Below are positions 24,902 through 33,806 of a DNA stretch of 64,000 nt, in pieces. Positions within the stretch are counted from its first letter, which is position 1. The number at the start of each line of letters is the position of its first letter. The DNA comes from DAISJD01 sp036821645. GTDB lineage: Bacteria > Pseudomonadota > Alphaproteobacteria > ATCC43930 > CGMCC-115725. The notes under the pieces were generated by a model, which ran no database searches, was not told where the DNA came from, and worked only from the letters and a program-made list of their open reading frames with translations. The stretch is from positions 18,043 through 82,042 of the forward strand of contig DAISJD010000003.1 of the NCBI GenBank assembly GCA_036821645.1, in the 5' to 3' direction. The position numbers and the translations under genes are program-made.

Positions 24902-27070
24902 CTATCCTTCGATCCTGGAAAAATCCGCCACTCGGTTCAGCGTATCGCGGATCTGCGCCAAGAGGCACAGCCGGTTCGCCCGCATGGTCGGATCATCCGC
25001 ATTAACCGTCACCCGATCAAAAAAACCATCGACCGGCCCGCGCAACTGCGCCAGAACGGTCATGGCCTCACCAAATTCTTCCCGCCCCACAGCATCGTGC
25101 ACGATGGGGGCAACCTCGGTTAAACGCGCGAACAGGGCGCTCTCTTCCGGCAATAAAAGCACGGCAGGGTCCACATTCCGGTTATAGGTTGTATTGTCTT
25201 TTTTCTCTTCAATGGCGACGATCTTACTCGCCCGACGATAGGCGGTCAGCAAATTCGCCCCATCCTCGCCGGTGAGGAAATCCTGCAAGGCCCGTGCGCG
25301 CGCCACCAACAAGACGAGATCGCCATCCCAGGCACCCACCGCCAACACGGCGGCGACGATATCGTGACGAATGCCCAAATCCTTGAGATGGGTTTTCAGC
25401 CGTTCGGCAAAGAAGTCGATCAGGCCGTCGACCACCTTCGGCGATCGGTCCAACTGGCTTTGATCGGCCAAGACCCCGGTGAAAAAGGCGCGCAACGGCA
25501 GGCGCAACCCGTGGGTCAGAACGAGGCGGATGATGCCGAGGGCCGCCCGGCGCAGGGCATAAGGATCCTTCGAGCCGGTCGGTTTTTCGTCGATGGCAAA
25601 AAAACAGATCAACGTGTCGAGCTTGTCGGCCAAACTGACCACCACACTGACCGGTTCTATCGGCGTCTGATCGTCAAGACCCGCCGGGGCGTAATGCTCG
25701 GCGATAGCCTGGGCGATGGCATCGCCGACAACCGCCTGATCGCCTGACAGCGCGCGGTTTTCTTCGCGCAGGAGATAGCGGCCGACAATCCCCTGAAGTT
25801 CCGGGAATTCACCGACCAAGGCGCTCGACAAATCGGCCTTGGCAAGCTGTGCCGCCCGATCCGCCGCATTGCGCAGGGTTGGCAGGTCGAACCGGCTAAC
25901 AATCGCCCGTTCCACGACCGGGCACAGGCGGGCGGACAGGCCCCGCATCCGGTCGACCTTGTCAGAGACCGTGCCGAGCTTGGCGTGGAACACCCGTTCT
26001 TTCAGGCGCCCCAGACGGCTTTCGAGGGTGGCCTTGCGATCCTGATCCCAGAAAAACTTGGCATCGGAAAGGCGCGCCTTCAACACGCGCTCGTTGCCTG
26101 CCACCATCACGGCCCCGCCATCGCGGGGCAGGTTGTTGCAGACCACGATGAAAAACGGTGCCAAGGCCCCGGCCGCATTTTCCAAGGCGAAATATTTCTG
26201 GTGCGTGCGCATCGAGGTGGTCAAGACCTCGGCCGGGACATCCATGAAGGCGGGATCGATCCGGCCCAGGCGCACCACCGGCCATTCGACGAGGCCCGCC
26301 ACCTCTTCCAGCAAGTCGGGATCGGGGATGACATCCAAGCCTTGCGCCACAGCCAACGCCTCTGCATCGGCCGCGATCAGGGCCTTGCGGTCATCGAGAT
26401 CGAGGATGACCTTGGCATTCTTCAGTTTTTCGCGATAATCGGCAATGCCGGTCACGGTAAACCAGTCCGGGGCCAGGAACCGATGCCCGCGTGTGCGATC
26501 GTTGGCCGCGATCACCCGACCATCGGCCTCGCCAGGCCCCCGATCCAAGCGCCAAATCACCGGGACGATCCGGGCGGCACCGTTTTCCTCCAAAAGGGCC
26601 AAGATATTCTGCAAAGGACGAACCCAGCGCACGGCATGATCGCCCCAGCGCATGGATTTCGGCCAGACGAACCCATCCAACACGTCCGGGACGAGATCGG
26701 CCAACACGGCCGCCGCATCCTTGCCCGCGATCGCCGTCACGGCAATATGGAACACGCCCTTGCCCGTATCGCGCGTGTCGCATTGGTCGAGAGAGGCCAG
26801 ATTGTTCGCCCGCAAAAAACCCTCGATCGCCTGGGGCGGTGCCCCGACCCGAGGGCCGCGCACCTCAACCGTGCGGTCGGGCTGCGCCTCGGGCAGGCCG
26901 CGCAGGATCACGGTCAACCGGCGCGGCGTTACAAACGCCTCGGCCTCGGCGGCTGGTAAATGGGCCTCGGCCAGGCGCGCCACCAGCGTGGTTTTCAAGA
27001 GATCGGCCGCCCGGCGCTGCATGCGCGCGGGGATTTCCTCGCTCAGGAGTTCCAGCAGAAAATCGACCAT
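24902..27070 (-). CDS. glyS: Glycine--tRNA ligase beta subunit
   Basis: The 722-residue subunit starts with MVDFLLELLSEEIPARMQ, the conserved family opening, and includes FVWPKSMRWG, MRTHQKYFAL and the C-terminal DALR-like anticodon-binding region with FFDRVTVNADDP. With GlyQ it forms the heterotetrameric bacterial glycyl-tRNA synthetase. It begins 4 bases after the glyQ stop. Confidence 0.95.
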   Translation of the reverse strand: MVDFLLELLSEEIPARMQRRAADLLKTTLVARLAEAHLPAAEAEAFVTPRRLTVILRGLPEAQPDRTVEVRGPRVGAPPQAIEGFLRANNLASLDQCDTRDTGKGVFHIAVTAIAGKDAAAVLADLVPDVLDGFVWPKSMRWGDHAVRWVRPLQNILALLEENGAARIVPVIWRLDRGPGEADGRVIAANDRTRGHRFLAPDWFTVTGIADYREKLKNAKVILDLDDRKALIAADAEALAVAQGLDVIPDPDLLEEVAGLVEWPVVRLGRIDPAFMDVPAEVLTTSMRTHQKYFALENAAGALAPFFIVVCNNLPRDGGAVMVAGNERVLKARLSDAKFFWDQDRKATLESRLGRLKERVFHAKLGTVSDKVDRMRGLSARLCPVVERAIVSRFDLPTLRNAADRAAQLAKADLSSALVGEFPELQGIVGRYLLREENRALSGDQAVVGDAIAQAIAEHYAPAGLDDQTPIEPVSVVVSLADKLDTLICFFAIDEKPTGSKDPYALRRAALGIIRLVLTHGLRLPLRAFFTGVLADQSQLDRSPKVVDGLIDFFAERLKTHLKDLGIRHDIVAAVLAVGAWDGDLVLLVARARALQDFLTGEDGANLLTAYRRASKIVAIEEKKDNTTYNRNVDPAVLLLPEESALFARLTEVAPIVHDAVGREEFGEAMTVLAQLRGPVDGFFDRVTVNADDPTMRANRLCLLAQIRDTLNRVADFSRIEG

Positions 27071-27074
27071 GCCC

Positions 27075-27974
27075 CTACCCCCGAACCGTCGGGGCCGGAT
27101 GAAGCCAACCCTCGCAACATTCTTTCGCCAAGGCGCGCACCCGCCCGATATAGGATGCCCGCTCCGTCACACTGATCACACCGCGCGCATCCAAGAGGTT
27201 GAACGTGTGGCTCGCCTTCAAACATTGATCATAGGCTGCAAGCGGCACCCCGTGACGCAACAAGGCGGCGCATTCGGTTTCGGCATCGCGAAACTGCTGA
27301 AACAATTGCGCCGTGTCGGCATGATCGAAATTATAGGCGGAAAATTCCCGCTCGTTGCGCTGGAACACATCGCCGTAGGTGATGCGGGCCTCGCCGACAG
27401 CCCCGTTATAATCGAGATCGTAAATACTCTCGACCCCCTGAATATATGTCGCAAGCCGTTCCAAGCCATAGGTCAGCTCGGTTGCGACCGGCGCACATTC
27501 GATGCCGCCCACCTGTTGAAAATAGGTGAATTGGCTGACCTCCATCCCATCGAGCCAGCATTCCCAACCAAGGCCCCAGGCCCCCAAAGTCGGGCTTTCC
27601 CAATCATCTTCGACAAAACGAATATCATGCAACGTGGGATCGATACCAAGTGCCGTCAAACTGCCGAGATAGAGTTCCTGACTATTGATCGGGGACGGTT
27701 TCAAGATCACTTGGAACTGATAATAATGTTGCAGGCGGTTGGGGTTTTCGCCATAGCGCCCATCCGTCGGGCGGCGGCACGGCTGCACATAGGCGGCACG
27801 CCAGGGATCTGGCCCCAAGGCCCGCAAGGTCGTCGCCGGGTGGAAGGTCCCGGCCCCCATGTGACTGTCGTAGGGCTGCAAGATCACGCAACCCTGGTCA
27901 GCCCAATATGCCTGCAAGCGCAGAATCAGCGACTGAAAAGAAGTGCCCGCCGCGCCACATGGCAGAGTCGACAT
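27075..27974 (-). CDS. glyQ: Glycine--tRNA ligase alpha subunit
   Basis: The 299-residue catalytic subunit contains the class II aaRS features of GlyQ: YWADQGCVILQPYD, MGAGTFHPATTLRALGPDPW, YVQPCRRPTDGRYGENPNRL and LGWECWLDGMEVSQFTYFQQVGG. It charges tRNA-Gly together with GlyS and is the first gene of the glyQ-glyS-ppdK-meaB unit. Confidence 0.96.
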   Translation of the reverse strand: MSTLPCGAAGTSFQSLILRLQAYWADQGCVILQPYDSHMGAGTFHPATTLRALGPDPWRAAYVQPCRRPTDGRYGENPNRLQHYYQFQVILKPSPINSQELYLGSLTALGIDPTLHDIRFVEDDWESPTLGAWGLGWECWLDGMEVSQFTYFQQVGGIECAPVATELTYGLERLATYIQGVESIYDLDYNGAVGEARITYGDVFQRNEREFSAYNFDHADTAQLFQQFRDAETECAALLRHGVPLAAYDQCLKASHTFNLLDARGVISVTERASYIGRVRALAKECCEGWLHPAPTVRG

Positions 27975-28137
27975 GGTTATTTCGGCCTTCCGGTACAGAT
28001 TGATATGAAATGGATCGAGTTTGCGACATTATGTTCAGAGACTTGGCGGGTCAAGCCAAGCTTGATGCAAACCTCAACCGCGCCAAAAGCACGATGCGGG
28101 CCGATCGATGGATCGCCCAGGCATTATCGCCATCGCC

Positions 28138-28365
28138 TCAAAGACCGGGGCAGTTCGGACGACCGCACCGGGTTTTATCGCCAACGATGACGAACGTATG
28201 ACAGACGGGACAAGCCACCATATCCGTGACACCGCTTTGGTGACCGCTTTGCGGCGGGTCGGACTTGCCCGTCATGCGCATGAACCAAAGAGAGAGGGCC
28301 CGCCACGCCAAAAGGCCGAGGACGGCGATGATGGCCAATTTAACGATCATGCCGAGCATGGGCAT
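28138..28365 (-). CDS. Small membrane-anchored zinc-ribbon-like protein
   Basis: This 75-residue protein has an N-terminal transmembrane helix (MLGMIVKLAIIAVLGLLAWRAL) and a C-terminal ACPVCHTFV...TRCGRPNCP with four cysteines in a rubredoxin/zinc-ribbon-like arrangement. Similar small proteins (PP0621-like) are encoded in many proteobacteria, with unknown function. It lies between glyQ and the YgfZ gene in the same orientation. Confidence 0.7.
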   Translation of the reverse strand: MPMLGMIVKLAIIAVLGLLAWRALSLWFMRMTGKSDPPQSGHQSGVTDMVACPVCHTFVIVGDKTRCGRPNCPGL

Positions 28366-28387
28366 CCCTCCTCGGAGCGAAATACCG

Positions 28388-29320
28388 TCAGAGTTTCACC
28401 CAATCGGGGATCGCCACGGTGAGCGCCTGACCGGCCAAGGTCATCGGCCTGTGCGCCTTGACATCGTCAAGACGCAGCAAGGCAAGGCCGATCCCGTCCT
28501 GACTTGAACGCAGAACCCCAACCTCTTCCGTTTCGGCCAAGATCGGCGTGCCTGCCGGCTGGCCCGGACCCGAGAAATGCACCGGCAGCAGGCGTTTTTT
28601 GATGAGAGCGCGGTATTTCGTCCGGGCGGTCAATTCCTGCCCCATATAGCATCCCTTATCCCAGGCGACGCCGTTCAACTCGTCAAACCCATTTTCCAAC
28701 AGAATCGACCGATCGATCTCAAGATCCCGGCTTCCATCCGGCACGCCCAAACTCAGACGCAGGCGATCCCACGCGGCGAACGGGACCGGCTTGAACCCCT
28801 TGTCGCTCAAGAGGGCGACACCGGTTCCTCTCGGCAAGGCAACCCTGAGACCCAACGCCCCCTGACGCGGATCGGCCAGAACCATCCCCATACTGAACGG
28901 GACGGCTGTGCCAGGTGCCGGTAACCCGAAGATCAGGGACGATTCAACCCCATCCCCATTCGCCCCCCAGGCATGAAACAATTCAAAGCGATCGCTCACA
29001 TTGTCGATCGTCACCTTGGCACGCAGGATGTAACGGGTCAGGTGGCTCACCAACGCGGCGACGCGGGCCCCTTCGGTTTCGATGAGGATCGCCTCGCCCA
29101 TCGGGTATAGGAAAAGATCGTAGAGAAACTTTCCCTGCGGCGACAAAAGGGCCGCCCAAAGACCATGCTCGCCATCCAACCGGCGCAGATCGTTGCTGAC
29201 CAAGCCTTGGAGAAAAGCAACGCGATCCTCGCCACCCACCAAAATGAAACCGCGCACCGGTTCGGATGGTGCAAAGTGAAGGGATGCTTCGATTGGATGG
29301 GTCACGGGTGCATATTCCAT
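28388..29320 (-). CDS. ygfZ: YgfZ/CAF17-family tetrahydrofolate-binding protein
   Basis: The 310-residue protein carries the diagnostic KGCYMGQELTART motif (K-G-C-[FYW]-x-G-Q-E) and a GcvT-like fold (FLQGLVSNDL near the N-terminus). YgfZ proteins use folate in repair or maturation of certain iron-sulfur enzymes. The ATG at 29320 lacks a clear Shine-Dalgarno. A GTG five codons on (29305) is an alternative. It lies 22 bases before the zinc-ribbon gene. Confidence 0.88.
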   Translation of the reverse strand: MEYAPVTHPIEASLHFAPSEPVRGFILVGGEDRVAFLQGLVSNDLRRLDGEHGLWAALLSPQGKFLYDLFLYPMGEAILIETEGARVAALVSHLTRYILRAKVTIDNVSDRFELFHAWGANGDGVESSLIFGLPAPGTAVPFSMGMVLADPRQGALGLRVALPRGTGVALLSDKGFKPVPFAAWDRLRLSLGVPDGSRDLEIDRSILLENGFDELNGVAWDKGCYMGQELTARTKYRALIKKRLLPVHFSGPGQPAGTPILAETEEVGVLRSSQDGIGLALLRLDDVKAHRPMTLAGQALTVAIPDWVKL

Positions 29321-29783
29321 GTTTAAAAAACAGTGCCGCGATCATACAGCATGTCGGGCATTAAGGGTAGCCCATGCGGTATCGAGGCAAACATGCGGCC
29401 ATTTTTTCATACGGACGCAGGAATTCTCACGATCGGGACAGATCCTAAACAATAAACGCTTTTTTAATCAAGATTTAAATATCCATCCGTCAATTAATAA
29501 GAAAAATTAACCGATATTCATAGAAAATACGCATAGAAACGTTTTTTTGTCAGAAAACGCACAAAAACTTGATGATTTCACGCCTATTTTTTGTCAGGTG
29601 CCATAGCCCTCGTCTGATAGAGTTTACCATGGAAGCACAAACACGGGGACCCTCGTCGTAAAAACGCAGGTAACCCCTAAGCCCAGAGCATAGGGATGAA
29701 CCCGCGTTTGGGCCTATATGATTATAGGAACAAAATTAACCATCATGATGGCCGCTTTCTTTCGATAAACCGACGGTATCGCA
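29321..29783. promoter_or_regulatory. Divergent region upstream of the capsule locus
   Basis: This 463-base gap must contain promoters for ygfZ (minus) and kpsC (plus). The centre (29440-29600) is AT-rich. The string TTTTTTGTCAG occurs twice, near 29545 and 29588, about 44 bases apart (four helical turns), and could be a pair of binding sites. No convincing gene is present. Confidence 0.45.
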
Positions 29784-31709
29784 ATGTTAACAGAAAAGAC
29801 CGGCGTCATATCAAAGCCCCTTGCCGCACGCACATTCGGCAATACCGGACTTTTTCGCCTGCCGCCCCGTGGGGCCCGGTACCGGCACACGCCCGCTCTC
29901 GTCTCTTTTTATTATGCACCCGATATCAACCAAACGGCCATTGATGGGTCCGGGATCGAGCAAACAGCCCAAGATGCGTCCAGCATCGCGCAAACAGCCA
30001 GCGACGACCCCCGCGACGCGCGAGCCCGAAGCGCCGAACTGACGATCGTCAGTTCGGCGATCGGGGGCGATTGTTGGGCCGAGGATCCGCACGCCGCACT
30101 TCTGCGCCAAGGGCTCGACCTCAGGGTCGACACGGACCTTACCCTCATCGCGTGCGATCTCGTGGAAGATGATCCTGAAAACGGGTTCGATGCGGCAATA
30201 GGACATCTTGCGGCACACTGTGCCGGCCTCGACCAAAGAGCCCTGATCCTGATGCCGGGGCGGCTGGTTGCCCCCTTGAACCAGATCGCCCGCACCAAAG
30301 GATGGCCGATCCTAAACGGGCGCTTCGATCCATGGCCCCTCCTCGACCGCGCCAAGACAGTCCATTGTCTTGGTGGCGAGATTGGTTTTCTGGCACTCTT
30401 GAAAGGATGTCACGTCCATTGCTATGGACCGTCCGCCTATACCGGTCATGGGTTGACCGACGACCATCCGACACTGCCCCGGGCCCCGTCACCGTTCACG
30501 CGCGATCAATTGGTTGGCCATATCTTGTTCGATATGGCGCGCTACACCGACCCCTTCACCGGCCTTCCGACCCAATTCGAAACGATCGCCCAATACATGG
30601 CCGACTGGCGTCGGCAAGAGCGACAGAATCAAGCGATCACCGTCTGTTGCGGCATGTCCTTTTGGAAACGGGCACGGATCAAAGCCTTTCTGACCTCACG
30701 CGTGCGGCCTCCTGCTTTTATCGACGATGCCGACCGGGCCGTCGAACAAGCCGCCAAGACCAAGGGGGCGATTGCCGTTTGGGCCTCGCGCGAGCCCGAG
30801 ACTCTGCGCGCGCGCGCCGAACAGGCAGGCGTGACGATCATCCGTGTCGAAGACGGCTTCATCCGATCGATCGGGCTTGGTGCCGATTTCACACCGCCCG
30901 CCTCCGTTACGCTCGATACGCGCGGGCTCTATTTCGACCCCGCCCGTCCAAGCGATCTTGAGGTCATTTTAGCCGCTCATCCGTTTCCCCCGGACCTCTG
31001 CCGCCGTGCCGCAGCCCTCGCCGATTTGATGATCCATCGCAAGATTACCAAATACGCCGCCGAGGATACGGTCGCCTTATCACGTCCTGCTGGCAAAAAA
31101 GTGATCTTCGTTCCAGGGCAAGTCGAAGATGATCGCTCGATTATATGCGGCGGCGCAAAAATTCGCCATAATCTTGCGCTCTTATCCGAAGTCAGGTCGT
31201 CAAACCCGGATGCTTTCATCCTCTACAAACCGCACCCCGATGTCGATGCGGGTCATCGGGTCGGGGTCATTCCTGACGAGGAAATTTTGCGCTATGCGGA
31301 TCGTCTTGAACGCGGTACCCCGACAACGGCACTCTTGTCGATTGCAGATGAGGTGCATGTCATCACGTCGCTCGTTGGGTTTGAGGCGCTTTTACGACAG
31401 AAGAAAACCGTCGTCTATGGCAGGCCGTTTTATGCCGGGTGGGGCTTGACCGAGGATATGGCGCCGATTGAGCGGCGCACCCGGCGTCTATCGCGCGAAG
31501 CACTGATTGCCGGCACACTCATTTTATTTCCACGCTATCTCGATCCGGTGACGATGCTTGCCTGTCCGCCGGAAATTCTAATCGATCGGCTGGGCAATCC
31601 CACACTCTGGCGGCCGACATTCTTGACCCGGCTGCGCCGCATTCAAGGGCGGATCAGCCGGTTTTTCGCCAAAAAAGTGCCCGCAACCCCCGTAACGATG
31701 AGGCAGTAA
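29784..31709 (+). CDS. kpsC: KpsC-like capsule polysaccharide glycosyltransferase (beta-Kdo transferase family)
   Basis: The 641-residue protein is the length of E. coli KpsC (two glycosyltransferase halves that build the beta-Kdo linker of group 2 capsules). The C-terminal half (about 285-620) is canonical: IIRVEDGFIRSIGLGAD, FVPGQVEDDRSI, YKPHPDVDAGHR and VYGRPFYAGWGLTED. The N-terminal half keeps CYGPSAYTGHGLTDD, the duplicate of that last motif, but lacks a recognisable VEDGF segment and begins with a low-complexity stretch (IEQTAQDASSIAQTASDD). It acts at the cytoplasmic face. Its stop overlaps the kpsS start by one base. Confidence 0.85.
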   Translation: MLTEKTGVISKPLAARTFGNTGLFRLPPRGARYRHTPALVSFYYAPDINQTAIDGSGIEQTAQDASSIAQTASDDPRDARARSAELTIVSSAIGGDCWAEDPHAALLRQGLDLRVDTDLTLIACDLVEDDPENGFDAAIGHLAAHCAGLDQRALILMPGRLVAPLNQIARTKGWPILNGRFDPWPLLDRAKTVHCLGGEIGFLALLKGCHVHCYGPSAYTGHGLTDDHPTLPRAPSPFTRDQLVGHILFDMARYTDPFTGLPTQFETIAQYMADWRRQERQNQAITVCCGMSFWKRARIKAFLTSRVRPPAFIDDADRAVEQAAKTKGAIAVWASREPETLRARAEQAGVTIIRVEDGFIRSIGLGADFTPPASVTLDTRGLYFDPARPSDLEVILAAHPFPPDLCRRAAALADLMIHRKITKYAAEDTVALSRPAGKKVIFVPGQVEDDRSIICGGAKIRHNLALLSEVRSSNPDAFILYKPHPDVDAGHRVGVIPDEEILRYADRLERGTPTTALLSIADEVHVITSLVGFEALLRQKKTVVYGRPFYAGWGLTEDMAPIERRTRRLSREALIAGTLILFPRYLDPVTMLACPPEILIDRLGNPTLWRPTFLTRLRRIQGRISRFFAKKVPATPVTMRQ

Positions 31710-33010
31710 TGGCGGCTCATACGCAACGGCGTTTTTTATTTCTTCAAGGCTTGGCCAGTCATTTTTTTTCCGAACTGGCCGTTCGCCTGAGCGCACGCGG
31801 GCATGCCGTCGACCATGTTAATTTCAACGGGGGCGATTGGTTGTTCTGGCGTCATGCCGGTGCCGTCAATTATCGCGGCGGCCTTGCCCAATGGCCGGCC
31901 GCCTTCGCCCGCATCCTCGACGAAAAAAAACCGACTGATATTCTTTTATTCGGCGATTGTCGCCCCTTGCACCGGGCAGCCATCAGACTGGCCGAAGAAC
32001 AAGGGATTACGGTCCATGTGTTCGAAGAGGGCTATTTGCGCCCCAATTGGATTACGCTTGAACGGGGTGGCGTCAACGGGCATTCCCATTTGCCCAAAGA
32101 ACCGGAATTTTATCTTCAAGCGGCAAAAACACTTCCCCCCCTGCAAGAACCGCCTGCGTTTGTCGGCAGTTTCACGCGCCGCGCCCTTGAGGATGTCCTT
32201 TACAATGTGACGAGCCTGCTGCTTTGGCCCCTTTATCCGGGCTATAAAACACACCGCCCCTGGCCTATTCTCGTCGAATATTACGGCTGGATCAAACGCC
32301 TAGCCCTTTCTCGCCGTGCCAAACGCCGTATGATCCGGGAATGGCCGCGCCTTGAGGCGGGCAAGCCGTTTTTCTTTTTTCCTTTGCAACTGGATTGCGA
32401 TACGCAGATTCGCAATCATTCCAGTTTCGGTCGACTGAAACCCGCGATCATCCATATCCTGACATCTTTTGCCAACCATGCACCGGCCGATCACTTGTTG
32501 GCGATCAAGGAACATCCTCTGGACAACGGTTTGGTCGATTGGCGGCGCTTTATACAAAAAGAAGCAGAAAAACAAGGAATTGCCGACCGGATCGTTTATT
32601 TTGAAGAAGCCAATCTCGATTGTCTGGTGCGCGATTCCCTCGGTACCGTGACCGTCAACAGCACTGTCGGCGCTTTGGCACTGCGCATGAACAAACCGAT
32701 CATCGCCCTTGGCAAGGCCGTCTATGCCATGCCGGGCCTGACCCATCAATCGGGCCTCGATCGGTTTTGGACCGATCCCGAACCGACCAACCCCCTTCTA
32801 TTCGATGCCTTCAAACGGGTTTTAGGGGCACAATGCCTTATTCCAGGGGGGTTTTTCGATCAGGCCGGGATCCGATCGGCCATCGATCATGCGATCGAAC
32901 GGTTTGAAAGTCAGCCGATCCCTGTCCAACGCGAGATGGTGCGCCCCGTGCAGACCGTCATGCGGCGCGCCGAGCAACGCCTGCACCCCTCGGTTAGCCT
33001 GACAAAATAG
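31709..33010 (+). CDS. kpsS: KpsS-like capsule polysaccharide glycosyltransferase
   Basis: The 433-residue protein matches KpsS/RkpJ: FLQGLASHFFSELAVRLSARGH at the N-terminus, VHVFEEGYLRPNWITLE, FFPLQLDCDTQIRNHS, AIKEHPLDNG and VTVNSTVGALAL. KpsS adds the first beta-Kdo to the lipid anchor of group 2 capsules, and KpsC extends it. The TAATG overlap with kpsC indicates coupling. Confidence 0.87.
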   Translation: MAAHTQRRFLFLQGLASHFFSELAVRLSARGHAVDHVNFNGGDWLFWRHAGAVNYRGGLAQWPAAFARILDEKKPTDILLFGDCRPLHRAAIRLAEEQGITVHVFEEGYLRPNWITLERGGVNGHSHLPKEPEFYLQAAKTLPPLQEPPAFVGSFTRRALEDVLYNVTSLLLWPLYPGYKTHRPWPILVEYYGWIKRLALSRRAKRRMIREWPRLEAGKPFFFFPLQLDCDTQIRNHSSFGRLKPAIIHILTSFANHAPADHLLAIKEHPLDNGLVDWRRFIQKEAEKQGIADRIVYFEEANLDCLVRDSLGTVTVNSTVGALALRMNKPIIALGKAVYAMPGLTHQSGLDRFWTDPEPTNPLLFDAFKRVLGAQCLIPGGFFDQAGIRSAIDHAIERFESQPIPVQREMVRPVQTVMRRAEQRLHPSVSLTK

Positions 33011-33029
33011 ATCGGATAGGGATATTCTG

Positions 33030-33797
33030 ATGACGACCCTTTTGATTACAGGCGCTTCAAGCGGCCTCGGTGCAGCACTTGCCCGGCATTATGCGGCACC
33101 GGGCGTGATCTTGGGGCTCGTCGGTCGCGATGAACGACGGCTGAGCGCCGTCTGCGACGCGTGCAGGGTCAAAGGGGCAGAGGTCATCGGTGGGTTTTTC
33201 GATGTCGCCGAACCCGAACCGTTCGGTGGCTGGCTTACGGCGTTCGACGCGGCGCATCCGATCGATCTTCTGATCGCCAATGCCGGCACATCGGCCGGTC
33301 CCCTGCCCGATCAGGCGGGGGAAGGGGTTAGCCTTGCCGGAAAACAAGTGCGCAGCAATCTCCTCGGGGCCATCCACACGATAGAACCCCTCCTGCCACG
33401 GTTTGCCGCCCGAAAATCGGGAAAAATCGCCGTCGTGGCTTCGATTGCCGGGCTGCGCGGCCTGCCCGACAGTCCCGGATATTGTGCAAGCAAGGCGGGG
33501 GTGCGGGCCTATGGCGAGGCGCTCCGCGCGCGGCTCAGCCCCCTCGGCATTCATGTGACCGTGGTCTCACCCGGTTTTTTCTCCAGCCCCATGACAGATC
33601 GGTTCATCGGCGATCATCCCGGCCTCAAGACTGCCGATCGCGTTGCCACCCTCGTGGCAGAGGCTCTCGAGCGGCGTAAAGCGCGCGTTTCCTTCCCACG
33701 CCTGCTTGTTCTGGGCCTGACGGCCACGGACATCTTGCCGGGATATTTAGGTGATTTTTTCTTGCGACGCTTTCGTTTCCACATCCGTGCCGATTGA
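33030..33797 (+). CDS. rkpH: Short-chain dehydrogenase/reductase (RkpH-like)
   Basis: The 255-residue Rossmann enzyme has TGASSGLGAALARHYA (cofactor loop), NAGTSAG, the YCASKAG catalytic Tyr/Lys pair and VSPGFFSSPMTD. The C-terminus is hydrophobic and basic, suggesting membrane association. In Sinorhizobium the rkp-1 region pairs an SDR (RkpH) with RkpG and RkpA. Here the same set is present, so reduction of a 3-keto-amino lipid made by the oxoamine synthase is a plausible role. It begins 19 bases after kpsS. Confidence 0.75.
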   Translation: MTTLLITGASSGLGAALARHYAAPGVILGLVGRDERRLSAVCDACRVKGAEVIGGFFDVAEPEPFGGWLTAFDAAHPIDLLIANAGTSAGPLPDQAGEGVSLAGKQVRSNLLGAIHTIEPLLPRFAARKSGKIAVVASIAGLRGLPDSPGYCASKAGVRAYGEALRARLSPLGIHVTVVSPGFFSSPMTDRFIGDHPGLKTADRVATLVAEALERRKARVSFPRLLVLGLTATDILPGYLGDFFLRRFRFHIRAD

Positions 33798-33806
33798 GAC
33801 CGCTGC

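Noticed and set aside
26652..28190. 512-codon frame on the plus strand opposite glyQ/glyS
   Set aside because: It is antisense to two essential, clearly recognised genes and has no recognisable domain.
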